Positions 43,117 to 52,652 of a stretch of 64,000 bases of DNA are shown one piece after another. The notes beneath the pieces are model-generated. The model did no database searches, was not told where the DNA came from, and worked only from the letters and a program-made list of their open reading frames with translations. The stretch covers positions 1,612,001 through 1,676,000 of the forward strand of contig NZ_CP014845.1 of assembly GCF_001598055.1 (NCBI RefSeq), in the 5' to 3' direction. Both the position numbers and the translations under genes were made by a program. Numbering within the stretch: position 1 is the stretch's first letter; each line of letters begins with the position of its first letter. The DNA is from Cupriavidus nantongensis. GTDB taxonomy: Bacteria; Pseudomonadota; Gammaproteobacteria; Burkholderiales; Burkholderiaceae.

Positions 43117-44490
43117 ATGTCGACCGCCCATTCCCTCCTTGAGAGCCTCAGGAACGCCTCTGGCGGGTTGATGCTCGCCGAGTTGCTCGCCCAGCATCCC
43201 GACGTTCCACGGCGGACTGCCCAACGCTGGATCAGCCAATGGATCGAGGACGGACAGGTCACAGCAAGCGGCGAAGGGCGCGCACGTCGTTATTTCAGAG
43301 CGGGCATGACAGAAGCTTCTGCACCCTTACCCGAGCGAGACCGCTTCCCGGATTACATTCCACTTTCGGCCGACAGCCGCGACATCGCGACGTATATCGA
43401 TCAGCCTCCGGAAGCACGCAAGCCCGTGGGCTATCAACGCGACTTCCTTGACGCCTATCAGCCCAACGTCACGCGATACCTTTCGGAATCGCTTCGGCGT
43501 CAGTTGCACAAGATGGGCAAGACGGCGCAAGCTGATGCGCCCGCCGGAACCTACAGCAGGGCCATCCTGAACCGGCTGCTGATCGACCTGTCATGGGCAT
43601 CGAGTCATTTGGAGGGCAATACCTATTCCCGCCTCGACACCCGTAAGTTGATCGAGCACGGGAAGGCGGCGCAAGGCAAAGCGGCCATCGAAACCCAGAT
43701 GATCCTCAACCACAAGACAGCCATCGAACTGCTGGTGGAGAACATCGGTACGGTAGGTTTCGACCGCTATACCTTGCTGAACCTGCATAGCGCGTTGTCG
43801 GAGAACCTGCTACCCAACCCAGCCGATGAAGGCCGGATCCGACAGCATGTCGTGGACATTGGCCAAAGTGTTTACCGGCCCCTGTCAGCACCACAGCAAA
43901 TTGAGGAGGCACTAGAGGTCCTGCTCGGGAAAGCGGATCAGATCGATGATCCTTTCGAACAGTCGTTCTTCGTGCTGGTGCACCTGCCATACCTGCAACC
44001 ATTTGCGGACGTCAACAAACGCACCTCGCGCCTCATTGCCAATCTGCCGCTGTTCCGTGCGAACCTCTGCCCCCTGACTTTCCTGGATGTACCGGAGCCA
44101 GCTTATAGTCGCGCCATCCTTGGCGTGTACGAGATGACCCGCGTCGAATTGCTGCGCGATGTCTTCGTTTGGGCCTACGAACGCTCAACCCAGGAGTACG
44201 TGGCCATCAAGCAGGACCTGGCGGAGCCTGATCCCCTCCGCCTTGCCTGGCGTGATGTGATCAAACAATCAATACGGGACGTCGTGCTTCATCCCGATCA
44301 GGATGCGCTGGCCGTTATTCGGCAGGCCGTCCTGGCTAAAGTGCCGGAGGTCGATCGTGACAACGTGCAAGCGCTGATCATAGAAGAGCTCCGACGGTTG
44401 CATGAGGGCGTACTGGCCCGCTACGGATTGCGCCCTTCGGAACTCGCAGCGTGGAAGGCAAACCAGGTGGCTGCCCCTTCCAACTCCTGA
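43117..44490 (+). CDS. Winged-helix Fic-family protein with a degenerate catalytic motif
   Basis: 457 residues. An N-terminal DNA-binding winged helix (about 5-62: LLAQHPDVPRRTAQRWISQW) precedes a Fic domain (about 140-345). Class II Fic inhibitory motif SSHLEGN at 162-168 is intact. The active-site loop, normally HPFxDGNGRxxR, reads QPFADVNKRTSR at 294-305: the catalytic histidine is Gln and the Gly-Asn-Gly anion loop is Val-Asn-Lys. AMP transfer is therefore doubtful, and a regulatory role through DNA is more likely. Codon use is visibly less GC-rich than its neighbours, hinting at transfer. There is no Shine-Dalgarno; an operator copy occupies that position. Confidence 0.88.
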   Translation: MSTAHSLLESLRNASGGLMLAELLAQHPDVPRRTAQRWISQWIEDGQVTASGEGRARRYFRAGMTEASAPLPERDRFPDYIPLSADSRDIATYIDQPPEARKPVGYQRDFLDAYQPNVTRYLSESLRRQLHKMGKTAQADAPAGTYSRAILNRLLIDLSWASSHLEGNTYSRLDTRKLIEHGKAAQGKAAIETQMILNHKTAIELLVENIGTVGFDRYTLLNLHSALSENLLPNPADEGRIRQHVVDIGQSVYRPLSAPQQIEEALEVLLGKADQIDDPFEQSFFVLVHLPYLQPFADVNKRTSRLIANLPLFRANLCPLTFLDVPEPAYSRAILGVYEMTRVELLRDVFVWAYERSTQEYVAIKQDLAEPDPLRLAWRDVIKQSIRDVVLHPDQDALAVIRQAVLAKVPEVDRDNVQALIIEELRRLHEGVLARYGLRPSELAAWKANQVAAPSNS

Positions 44491-44505
44491 GAAGTGCCTG
44501 CAGCG

Positions 44506-44703
44506 TTACAGCTCGATCATCGCGAATTCGCCCTTGCCGACGTCGCATTCCGGGCAGCGCCAGTCATCGGGGATGTCCTCCCAACGCGTGCCGGGGGCGA
44601 TGCCGTCTTCCGGCCAGCCCTGCTCTTCGTCGTACACCCAGCCGCAGATCACGCACACCCACGTCTTGTAGGCGACGGCGGCTTCCATTGGCTCCTGCTG
44701 CAA
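44506..44703 (-). CDS. Rubredoxin
   Basis: 65 residues from a TTG at 44703 (AGGAG 6 nt upstream), or 60 from the ATG at 44688. Two iron-binding knuckles, CVICG and CPECD, frame the classic WVYDEEQGWPEDGIAPGTRW core. It is a one-iron electron carrier in the cytoplasm. It is convergent with the Fic gene and has no obvious partner reductase here. Confidence 0.95.
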   Translation of the reverse strand: MQQEPMEAAVAYKTWVCVICGWVYDEEQGWPEDGIAPGTRWEDIPDDWRCPECDVGKGEFAMIEL

Positions 44704-44809
44704 AATTCACTCCTGATTCGGCGATGGAACGGATTGTCCGGGCCGAATCATACCGGTTTTCCCGTCAGGGCCCGTGGCGGCGCCGCGCGGTGCGGCGCCG
44801 CCACCCGCG

Positions 44810-47800
44810 CTAGCCGCGGATGGAAAAGTCCACGCGGTTGGGCGTGCCCTTGTCCTTGATGCCCTCGGCGCTGAGCTTGGGCGCGGTCAGGAACAGCCGG
44901 CTCTCGGGCACCTTGCCCTCGCGTTCGAGCGACTGCTTGACCACCAGCGCACGCTGCTCGGCCAGGCGCTTGAGGTCGGCCTCGGTCACGGTGGCATTGG
45001 CCATCAGCAGCTTCTCCATCTCCTCGGGCGGCAGGGTCTTGGCGAAGCCGACGAAGTTGCGCGGCTTCTTCATCGAGGTGCGCTTGTAGACCTGCTCAAG
45101 GTACTTGGGATACTCCGCCTTCGACACCTTGACCTCGGCGCCCTGCTCGCCGGCCTCGTCGTCGCCGGCTTCGGCACCGGCCTGCGCGTTGTCGCGCAGG
45201 TCGCGCCGCTTCTGCTCGGCCACGCGCGCATCCAGCCAGGCGCGGCGCGCGCCGGCTTCATCGGTGGCGGGATCGATGCGGCCGCTGATTTCCAGCCGCA
45301 GCGAGGGCCGGTCATTGAGCGCCTGGCCCAGCTTGGCGATCTTGTCCTTCGCCGCCGGCGTCAGCGTGGCGGTGCCGGGCGCGAACTCGACATAGCCCAG
45401 CTCCTCGCCGCTGCCGCCGAAGGCCGAAGCGATCAGCGAGAACGGCGAGGTGATCGCCTTGGTCAGCAGGTTGACGATCACGCGTACGATCACGCCGCCG
45501 ATGCTGAACTCCGGATCCGACAGAGAGCCCGACACCGGCAGGTTCACATCGATCACGCCATTGCGGTCCTTGAGCAGCGACACCGCCAGCAGCACCGGCA
45601 GCTTGGTCGCATCGGGGCTGTCGACGCGCTCGCCGAAGGTAAGCTGGTCGAGGAACAGGTGGTTGCGCGCATCGAGCTTGCCGTTCTCGATCTTGTAGGC
45701 CACGTCCACGGTCAGCTTGCCCTTGGTGATCGGGTAGCCCGCGTACTTGGCGGCATACGGCGTGAGCCGCGTCAGCTCGACGCCCGCAGCCTTGGCGGCA
45801 ATGTCGAGGAACAGCTGCTCGCCCAGCGGATTGAGCTTGCCGCTGATATTGACCGGCGCATCGTCGTCGATGCGGCCGTCCAGCACCAGGTCGGCGGGGG
45901 TGGGGTCGCCCGACGATACCTTGGACACCGAGCCCTTCATGCCGGTCAGGTTGGCGGTGTAGTTGGGCTTGACGAAGAAGTCCGAGAAATTGATGTTGCC
46001 CTTGTCGACCGAGACCCCGCCGATGCGGATCTGCGGCTTGGGCCCGCCCGGCTTCTGCTCGACCTCCGCGGTGCGCGTGTCGCCGGCCTGCACCGGCGGC
46101 GCGGCCGGCGCCGAGGCCGGGTTGGCCTGAGTCAGGCTGGTGGATGGCGCCGCCTCGCCCTTCTCCGCGCCGCCTGCCATCACGTCCTGCAGGTTCAGGC
46201 GGCCGTTGGCATTCAGGATCACGCGGGCATAGAAATCGGACAGTGCGATATTGCCCAGGCTGACGCGCATCGGCCCCTTGCGCTCGTCCATCGCGAAGTC
46301 GATGCCCGACACCGCCAGCGAGCGCCAGCGCAGGAAGTCGTCGCCGCTGACGCGGTCCACCGTGCGCACATTGCCGGCCTGCACATTGCCGTTGAAATGC
46401 GCGGCGAGCGGCTTGCCGGCCGGCGCATCGACATTGAGCCGGCCCTTGACCGTGAGCGTGCCGCTGCGCAGCGCGGCGTTGAAGCGGTCGGCCAGGTAAG
46501 GCTGGAGCGGGCTCACGTCGACCTGGCGCAGGTCCAGCTGCAGGCGGCTCGCCGGCAGCGCCGGCAACACCGTGCCATCGATGCCGATCACGCCACGGCG
46601 GCCGGATTCGGCATGCAGCTTGACCGGCACCGCTGCCGGCGTCAGCGGCCAGGCGACCGCGCCGGTGCTCAGGCCGATATTGCGGAACTGGTGGATCACC
46701 GGGCGGCCGCGGTTGGCCTGCGCCGGCTGGTAGTCAGCGAGGCGGGCGCTGCCGCCTTCGACCACGACCTTGCCGATATTGGCCTTCCAGCCACCGCCGT
46801 TGGCTCCGTTAGCGCTGGCCGTGCGCCGCGGCGCGGCGCGTGCCTGCTGCGCGGATTCGTTCGCCCACAGCCGCGCCATCTCGATCAGCTCGCCGCGATG
46901 GTCGCGCGTGGCGGCGATCTGCGGCTGCGCCAGCGTAACCTGGCTGGTGGCGAAGGTCTGTTTGGCGAGGTCGAACTGGATATCGTCGAGCACCAGCTTC
47001 TGCGCCTGCAACAGCGGCAGCGCGGCGCCATCCCGGTCACTGCTGCGGGTGGCGGTGCGATCGCGCGTGCGGCGGCCGGCGCCCTGTGTCTTGTCCGCGA
47101 CATGCGCATCGGCTGCGCTGGCGCGCGTTGCCGCGGCCGCCGGCATCACCACCGGGTCACGCGTGGCGACATAGAGCGGCGCCAGTTCCAGACGCGATTT
47201 TTCCAGCACGAACTGGAACTGCGGAGCGCCCCACGCCATGCGGTAATGCAGTTCGGCATTGACCGCGGTGGCGCCGAACTGGCTGCGCAGCTCGCGCGGC
47301 CACCAGGCGGCAAACCCCTGCGGGCGCAAGCCGGTGGTTTCCAGCGTGCCGGCCATCGAGCCGTCGCGCAGCAGCAGGTCGCCGCTGTGGTGCAGGGTCT
47401 GGCCGTCGGCCACGGTCAGCGTGGCCTCGACGCGCACGGGCTTGTCGCCATCGGTGCCGGCAAAGCCCTTGATCTCGGCATCGAGCGGCCCGAGCGCGAG
47501 CTTGCCCGGGCCCGATGGCGCCAGCGCGTCTTCGAATCCCACCCGGGCCTGCCTGACGACGATGCGGTCGACCGCATAGCGCCACGGCACTTCCTTGGCG
47601 GCGGCCGTCGCGGGGGCTGCGGGCGCGGCCGGGCCCGCCGACGCAGCAGCCGGAGCCGAGGCCGGCGCCGGTGCCGGCGCCACGCCATCGGTGGACCGGC
47701 TCACCGCCTGCGGCAGGAATGCCGTGGCCAGGTTCAGCGAGCCATCCGCGCGCCGTGCCGCCTCCACCGCCAGCCCGTCGATCTCGACGCTGCGCAGCTG

Positions 47801-48769
47801 CGCGCGGTGCGCCAGCGGCTCCAGCCTGGCGATATCTACCACCAGCTTGCCGCTGCGGATCAGCGGCTGGCCGGCGCGCGTGCGGACGTCGGCTTCGCGC
47901 AGCGCGGCGGTGCCCAGCACCACCATCTCCTGCGTGTCCTTTTGCTGGCGGAACGCCACCGTCAGCCGCGTATCGAGCTTGCCGGACTTGACCTCGGCAT
48001 CGCGCAACGGCGGCGCGAACGCCATCATCCGCGCCACCTCGAGCCCGTCGAGGTTGATGTTGAGCCGGGTCTGGCGCGAATCGGCGAAAGGCAGCACTTC
48101 GCCATCCAGCGCCAGCGGCGTGCCGTTGACCTGCGCGCTCAGCGTGGGCCGGGTCACGATCTCGACGTCGTGCGGCAGGTTGGACAGGAACGGCAGCGTC
48201 AGCGTCAGGTTGTCGACGCGCAGGGTGGTATCGAGCAGCTTGTCGTCATAGCGCAGGCTGCTGCCGGTCACCGCGATGTTGTTGACCGAGAAGCGCGCCG
48301 GCTTGGCATCGGCCGGCCTGGGCGGCAGCGCCGCGAACTTCTCCTGCACATCGGCAAAGCTCATGCGGCCGTCGGCGCCGCGCACCACGTGCACCGCCAG
48401 GCGGTCGACATGCAGATTGTCCACCACCGGCGCCAGGTGCCAGAGCGAGGCCAGCGAGGTATTGGCCTGCGCCTCGCCCAGCGTCAGCGCCGGGGTCTTG
48501 CCGTCGCGCTCGTAGATGGTCAGGTCGGTCAGCGTGGCCGCCAGCTCGAACGGCCGCACATGGGCCTGCCCCAGCGTGACCTTGCGCCCGAGCGCCTCGG
48601 TCGCGTTCTTTTCGACCAGGTACTTGATCAGCGGCGGGCCGCCGAAATACCCCGCCAGCCCGAACACCGCCAGCGCCGCCGCCACGCCGCCCGCAATGCG
48701 CACGGCCAGCCGGCCGCGCGGCGTGGCAGCCACAGTGGCCGCCGCCTGGATGGATTGCTTGAATGCCAT
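44810..48769 (-). CDS. Large DUF748/AsmA-like envelope protein
   Basis: 1319 residues from the ATG at 48769. One N-terminal membrane helix (about 25-45, VRIAGGVAAALAVFGLAGYF) is followed by a long beta-rich periplasmic part of the DUF748 / AsmA-like class (KVTLGQAHVRPFELAATLT, VDKGNINFSDFFVKPNY, LGEQLFLDIAAKAAGVELTR). An OmpA-like segment (VEFAPGTATLTPAAKDKIAK, LRLEISGRIDP) lies near residue 1130. Such proteins are thought to form bridges for phospholipid or other lipid movement between membranes. Alanine-rich linkers lie near 365-395. It is divergent from the MHS transporter, with 333 nt between. Confidence 0.85.
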   Translation of the reverse strand: MAFKQSIQAAATVAATPRGRLAVRIAGGVAAALAVFGLAGYFGGPPLIKYLVEKNATEALGRKVTLGQAHVRPFELAATLTDLTIYERDGKTPALTLGEAQANTSLASLWHLAPVVDNLHVDRLAVHVVRGADGRMSFADVQEKFAALPPRPADAKPARFSVNNIAVTGSSLRYDDKLLDTTLRVDNLTLTLPFLSNLPHDVEIVTRPTLSAQVNGTPLALDGEVLPFADSRQTRLNINLDGLEVARMMAFAPPLRDAEVKSGKLDTRLTVAFRQQKDTQEMVVLGTAALREADVRTRAGQPLIRSGKLVVDIARLEPLAHRAQLRSVEIDGLAVEAARRADGSLNLATAFLPQAVSRSTDGVAPAPAPASAPAAASAGPAAPAAPATAAAKEVPWRYAVDRIVVRQARVGFEDALAPSGPGKLALGPLDAEIKGFAGTDGDKPVRVEATLTVADGQTLHHSGDLLLRDGSMAGTLETTGLRPQGFAAWWPRELRSQFGATAVNAELHYRMAWGAPQFQFVLEKSRLELAPLYVATRDPVVMPAAAATRASAADAHVADKTQGAGRRTRDRTATRSSDRDGAALPLLQAQKLVLDDIQFDLAKQTFATSQVTLAQPQIAATRDHRGELIEMARLWANESAQQARAAPRRTASANGANGGGWKANIGKVVVEGGSARLADYQPAQANRGRPVIHQFRNIGLSTGAVAWPLTPAAVPVKLHAESGRRGVIGIDGTVLPALPASRLQLDLRQVDVSPLQPYLADRFNAALRSGTLTVKGRLNVDAPAGKPLAAHFNGNVQAGNVRTVDRVSGDDFLRWRSLAVSGIDFAMDERKGPMRVSLGNIALSDFYARVILNANGRLNLQDVMAGGAEKGEAAPSTSLTQANPASAPAAPPVQAGDTRTAEVEQKPGGPKPQIRIGGVSVDKGNINFSDFFVKPNYTANLTGMKGSVSKVSSGDPTPADLVLDGRIDDDAPVNISGKLNPLGEQLFLDIAAKAAGVELTRLTPYAAKYAGYPITKGKLTVDVAYKIENGKLDARNHLFLDQLTFGERVDSPDATKLPVLLAVSLLKDRNGVIDVNLPVSGSLSDPEFSIGGVIVRVIVNLLTKAITSPFSLIASAFGGSGEELGYVEFAPGTATLTPAAKDKIAKLGQALNDRPSLRLEISGRIDPATDEAGARRAWLDARVAEQKRRDLRDNAQAGAEAGDDEAGEQGAEVKVSKAEYPKYLEQVYKRTSMKKPRNFVGFAKTLPPEEMEKLLMANATVTEADLKRLAEQRALVVKQSLEREGKVPESRLFLTAPKLSAEGIKDKGTPNRVDFSIRG

Positions 48770-49102
48770 GACGTTCCAGAAATTCCGACCCCGCAATCCG
48801 GCGTTACACGCTGCTTTGTGCCCCGGATTTCACATTTTTCGACATTATGGCAACGGTTTCATACAAAGCAAAGAAATCGCCCCGACCAGACCCGGTCGCC
48901 GGTCCGCGGCCGGCCTTGACCGCTCAACGGCGCGTGCGCCGATCTGGTATCTTTACGTCCTTTGCGAAGCGTTCCGTCGCAAGCCTGTGGCTTACCCGCC
49001 GCGCCGTGCCTGCCTCTCCCGCGCTGTACCCTCCGGCCACACCCATCACGTTATTCCGTGCTGTGCGCTTCGCATGCGTTCTCTTCCATGCGAGTCCATT
49101 CC
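48770..49102. other. Divergent intergenic region between DUF748 and MHS-type transporter genes
   Basis: No gene. GCTTTGT and ACAAAGC form distant arms around the AT-rich stretch near 48810-48870, which is the likely promoter zone. No clear -35/-10 pair can be fixed. Confidence 0.4.
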
Positions 49103-50413
49103 ATGTCTACCACCAGCAGTACCGCCGCGGGTGCCGGCACGCCGCACGCCGGCGCGCGCGCCCTTACCGGCCAGGATTACAAGACGCTTTCCCTTGCCGC
49201 CCTGGGCGGCGCGCTCGAATTCTACGACTTCATCATCTTCGTGTTCTTCGCGACGGTGATCGGCCAGCTGTTCTTCCCGCCGTCGGTGCCAGACTGGCTG
49301 CGCCAGCTGCAGACCTTCGGCATCTTCGCCGCCGGCTACCTGGCGCGGCCGCTGGGAGGCATCATCATGGCGCACTTCGGCGACCTGCTCGGCCGCAAGA
49401 AGATGTTCACGCTGTCGATCCTGCTGATGTCCGTGCCCACGCTGCTGATGGGCCTGATGCCGACCTACCAGTCGATCGGACTGGCCGCGCCGGTGCTGCT
49501 GCTGGTGCTGCGCATCCTGCAGGGCGCGGCCGTCGGCGGCGAAGTGCCGGGCGCCTGGGTCTTCGTCTCCGAGCACGTGCCGGCGCGCCATGTCGGCTAC
49601 GCCTGCGGCACCCTGACCGCGGGGCTGACCGCCGGTATCCTGCTCGGCTCGCTGGTGGCAACCGGCATCAACACCGTCTTCACCCCGGCCGAGCTGGCCG
49701 ACTACGGCTGGCGCGTGCCCTTCCTGATCGGCGGCGTGTTCGGCATCGCCTCGATGTACCTGCGGCGCTGGCTGCACGAGACCCCGGTCTTTGCCGAACT
49801 GCAGCAACGCAAGGCGCTGGCAGCAGAAATGCCGCTGAAGTCAGTGATGCGCGACCACGGCGGCAGCGTCGCGGTATCGATGCTGCTGACCTGGATGCTG
49901 TCGGCCGGCATCGTGGTGGTAATCCTGATGACCCCGACCTTCCTGCAGAAGCTGTACGGCTTCGACGCCCGCACCGCGCTGGTCGCCAACAGCGTCGCCA
50001 CGCTGTGCCTGACCGTCGGCTGCATCGTCTCCGGCGCGCTGGCCGACCGCATCGGCGCACGCCGCACGCTGTTCTTCGGCGGCCTGCTGCTGGCAGTCTG
50101 CGCCTACGCGTTCTACACCACCATCTTCACCCGCCCCGACCTGCTGCTGCCGCTATACGCGCTCGCGGGCTTCCTGGTCGGCACCATCGGCGCGGTGCCG
50201 TTCGTGCTGGTCAACGCGTTCCCGGCGCAGGTGCGGTTCTCGGGGCTATCGTTCTCCTACAACGTGTCCTATGCGATCTTCGGCGGCCTGACGCCGATGG
50301 TGGTGACGCTGATGTTGAAGAACGATCCGCTGGCGCCGGCGCATTATGTGGTGGCGCTGTGTGTGGTGGGGATGGTGACGGCGTTGTTTGTGAAGGAGAG
50401 GGGGCGGGGGTAA
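49103..50413 (+). CDS. MFS transporter, metabolite:H+ symporter (MHS) type
   Basis: 436 residues from the ATG at 49103 (a second ATG at 49088 is in frame). 12 membrane segments; ALEFYDFIIFVFFATVIG in helix 1, RPLGGIIMAHFGDLLGRKK between helices 2 and 3 and RILQGAAVGGEVPGAWVFV in helix 4 are the MHS pattern of proline/alpha-ketoglutarate/citrate-type carriers. It likely imports an organic acid or betaine with protons. It is monocistronic and convergent with the acetyltransferase gene. Confidence 0.9.
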   Translation: MSTTSSTAAGAGTPHAGARALTGQDYKTLSLAALGGALEFYDFIIFVFFATVIGQLFFPPSVPDWLRQLQTFGIFAAGYLARPLGGIIMAHFGDLLGRKKMFTLSILLMSVPTLLMGLMPTYQSIGLAAPVLLLVLRILQGAAVGGEVPGAWVFVSEHVPARHVGYACGTLTAGLTAGILLGSLVATGINTVFTPAELADYGWRVPFLIGGVFGIASMYLRRWLHETPVFAELQQRKALAAEMPLKSVMRDHGGSVAVSMLLTWMLSAGIVVVILMTPTFLQKLYGFDARTALVANSVATLCLTVGCIVSGALADRIGARRTLFFGGLLLAVCAYAFYTTIFTRPDLLLPLYALAGFLVGTIGAVPFVLVNAFPAQVRFSGLSFSYNVSYAIFGGLTPMVVTLMLKNDPLAPAHYVVALCVVGMVTALFVKERGRG

Positions 50414-50478
50414 TAGGACGATCTCGGCAGATACAGCGGGAGGGCAGACGCCCTTTTGGTAGTGAAACCGGGATTCGA

Positions 50479-51306
50479 TCAGCGTCCCGGTTTCGCGGAC
50501 GGCGCGAAATAGCGCTGTTCCAGGTAGCTCACGCCGAACGCCACGATATCCCGGGCGTCGAACAGATAGCAGTGGGCACACCCCACCTGGCCTTGGGTGT
50601 GCCGGCCTAAGGGCACATAGGCCCTGGCGATGGTTTCTACCCCGTCCGGCTGCCCTTCGATGGCAAAGCAATCCAGAATCCCGTTCGAGTCAAAGTCCTC
50701 TACGGCCTCCCACACGGTCTGCCCGTCCGCGCCTTGCAGGGGCATCTCATAGGTGACGCGGCGCTTGCCGGGGATCTCCGCAATGGCCTCGGCGTAGTGC
50801 AGGACGGTCAGAGCATCGAGACCAGCGCCAAGCAGCAGCACTTTGCCACCCTCGTTAACAAAGCGCTCGATTGGAGAGCCATTGCCAAAGGCTTCACCAA
50901 GCCGATGTGGCTCGATCAGGAATCTTGCGCGCGGCCCGAGCGCGACCATGGAAGCGTCAGGATGTCCGCTTCGCAAGGCACCCGGGGATGTGGCGAGGTA
51001 ATGGTTGAGCAAACCGAAGCCGCGATACGTGCCTGCCGTTGCAGGATCGAAAGGCGGCCAGTTGCGCCGCTGCTGATCATCCATCTTCGCACCATGCAGC
51101 GTCTCGTCGTAGGGAGACCGATCCCAGGAGGCATAACCTAGCAGCGTGCCTTCCGTGCCAACGGCGTCGCGAAGTGCTGCCACAAGACCAACAGCGCCTC
51201 CCTCGATAGGCCCTATGGCCTTTAGCGAGGCATGCACCATCACAAGGTCGCCGGCATTGACTCCGAGCGAGCGAAGTTCGCAGGTGATTGTGGTTTGGCT
51301 TCGCAT
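50479..51306 (-). CDS. Aminoglycoside N(3)-acetyltransferase-like protein
   Basis: 275 residues of the antibiotic_NAT / AAC(3) family: LVMVHASLKAIG near residue 25, HPDASMVALGPRARFL near 118, GKVLLLGAGLDALTVLHYAE near 155. These regions bind acetyl-CoA and the aminoglycoside in known members. Chromosomal homologues may act on other substrates, so resistance is not proven. GGAAAG precedes the ATG at 51306; 18 extra codons would be gained from an upstream start without a better ribosome site. There is no transposon nearby, so it looks like a native gene. Confidence 0.85.
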   Translation of the reverse strand: MRSQTTITCELRSLGVNAGDLVMVHASLKAIGPIEGGAVGLVAALRDAVGTEGTLLGYASWDRSPYDETLHGAKMDDQQRRNWPPFDPATAGTYRGFGLLNHYLATSPGALRSGHPDASMVALGPRARFLIEPHRLGEAFGNGSPIERFVNEGGKVLLLGAGLDALTVLHYAEAIAEIPGKRRVTYEMPLQGADGQTVWEAVEDFDSNGILDCFAIEGQPDGVETIARAYVPLGRHTQGQVGCAHCYLFDARDIVAFGVSYLEQRYFAPSAKPGR

Positions 51307-51389
51307 GTTTTGCTTTCCATGTGCCGATCGGTGCGACGCCGGGCGAGTATCCGCAGGCACAGACGCAGGCGTCTACCACGCACTGCGCC

Positions 51390-52478
51390 TCACCGCCGAT
51401 ACTGCCTCAAAAACCCCCACATCATCCCACTCGCATCCGGCCCGATTTCACTGTGGTAGCTGTAGCGGTCGTCGCCGCCGCTCCACGCATGCCCCAAACC
51501 CTCCACCTCGACCAGCGTCACCAGGTCACGGTGCCAGCGCCCGAAGCGGTATTCATGCGAGCGGCCCGGCATGTCGCCTTCCGGATCGAAGCGCGCGGGG
51601 CGGCCGGCGAGGCGGTCTTCCAGGCCGTTGTAGGCGAGGAACTGCCGCGCCAGCAGGCGGCCGTTGACCGGATGCACCGCTTCGTCGGCCAGGCCGTGGA
51701 TCACCAGTGCGGGCATCTCGGGGCCGCCCGGCGTTACGCCGGCGGCATCGAGCAGCCAGGCGGGCTCGGCCTCGGAGCCTTCCTGCATGGCGCGCAGGCC
51801 GGCGCGCGGGTTGGCGGCGGCGCCGATGACCACGCCGGAATGGAGCGCCACGGCGGCCACCTTGTCCGGGTAGCGCAGTGCCACCACCGCGGCCATGGCC
51901 GCGCCGGCGGACATGCCGGCCAGGTAGATCTCGCGCTCGCATACGTCATGGCGTGCCGCCAGCGCGTCGACCAATGCGGCCACCGCCTGGGCCTCGCGTC
52001 CGCCGTCGGCCGCGCCCAGGTCGAACCACTGCCAGCAGCGCTGCACCTGGCGGCGCAACGGCTGTTGCGGGTAGGCGACGATAAAGCCTTCGCGTTCGGC
52101 CAGTGCATTCAGGCGCGTGCCCGCAGCCAGGTCATCCGGCGTCTGGCGACAGCCGTGCAGCACCACTACTACAGGCAGCGGTCCGCGATGGACCTTCGAC
52201 GGGATGTAGAGGTGATAAGACAGTTGCGGCACCAGTTCGCCCGGCATGGGTGCCAGGCGCAGCCGGTGCGCCTGCCAGGTGCCGGGCAGGATGCCGGGAT
52301 CGGCGACCGGACGCGCGGGTCGGGCGGGCCGGGGCGGGTCGGGCAGGCGCGTCGGTGTGAGCGGATTCAGCGAATCCATGCGCCGGAGCCAGGATTTCAC
52401 CTGGGCCTCGGTGCGGTTCTGCACGCGGCTCAAACGCCGCATGCGGGCATGCCAGTCTGCTGCAAGGCTTTTCGTCAT
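51390..52478 (-). CDS. PHB-depolymerase-type esterase (alpha/beta hydrolase)
   Basis: 362 residues. Oxyanion strand VVVLHGCRQTPDDLAAG near residue 105, lipase box GMSAG near 193, an aspartate in HGLADEAVHPVNGR and the histidine in GLGHAWSGG form a complete catalytic site of the Esterase_phd family. There is no signal peptide; the N-terminal 60 residues are basic and proline-rich. Length and motifs resemble the intracellular PHB depolymerase PhaZd type known in Cupriavidus, so mobilisation of stored polyhydroxybutyrate is the favoured role, though a feruloyl-esterase-like function is possible. AGGAG precedes the ATG at 52478. Confidence 0.85.
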   Translation of the reverse strand: MTKSLAADWHARMRRLSRVQNRTEAQVKSWLRRMDSLNPLTPTRLPDPPRPARPARPVADPGILPGTWQAHRLRLAPMPGELVPQLSYHLYIPSKVHRGPLPVVVVLHGCRQTPDDLAAGTRLNALAEREGFIVAYPQQPLRRQVQRCWQWFDLGAADGGREAQAVAALVDALAARHDVCEREIYLAGMSAGAAMAAVVALRYPDKVAAVALHSGVVIGAAANPRAGLRAMQEGSEAEPAWLLDAAGVTPGGPEMPALVIHGLADEAVHPVNGRLLARQFLAYNGLEDRLAGRPARFDPEGDMPGRSHEYRFGRWHRDLVTLVEVEGLGHAWSGGDDRYSYHSEIGPDASGMMWGFLRQYRR

Positions 52479-52652
52479 GAGGACTCCTGTGTGACGGAAT
52501 CTCCCCCTATGCCTTTATTGTTGCGTTGCAGCATACCACAGGCATGAGCCGCGTACCCGCCATGGTCGAGTCCGCGTCGGAAAAACGAAACGAAGCCTTG
52601 ACAGTGCAGAGGACCCCGGCGACCCATCGCCGCCGGGCATGCAATACAGATG

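Noticed and set aside
44774..48919. A 1381-codon open frame on the plus strand
   Set aside because: Exact antisense of the DUF748 gene; composition is the typical mirror of a GC-rich coding sequence.
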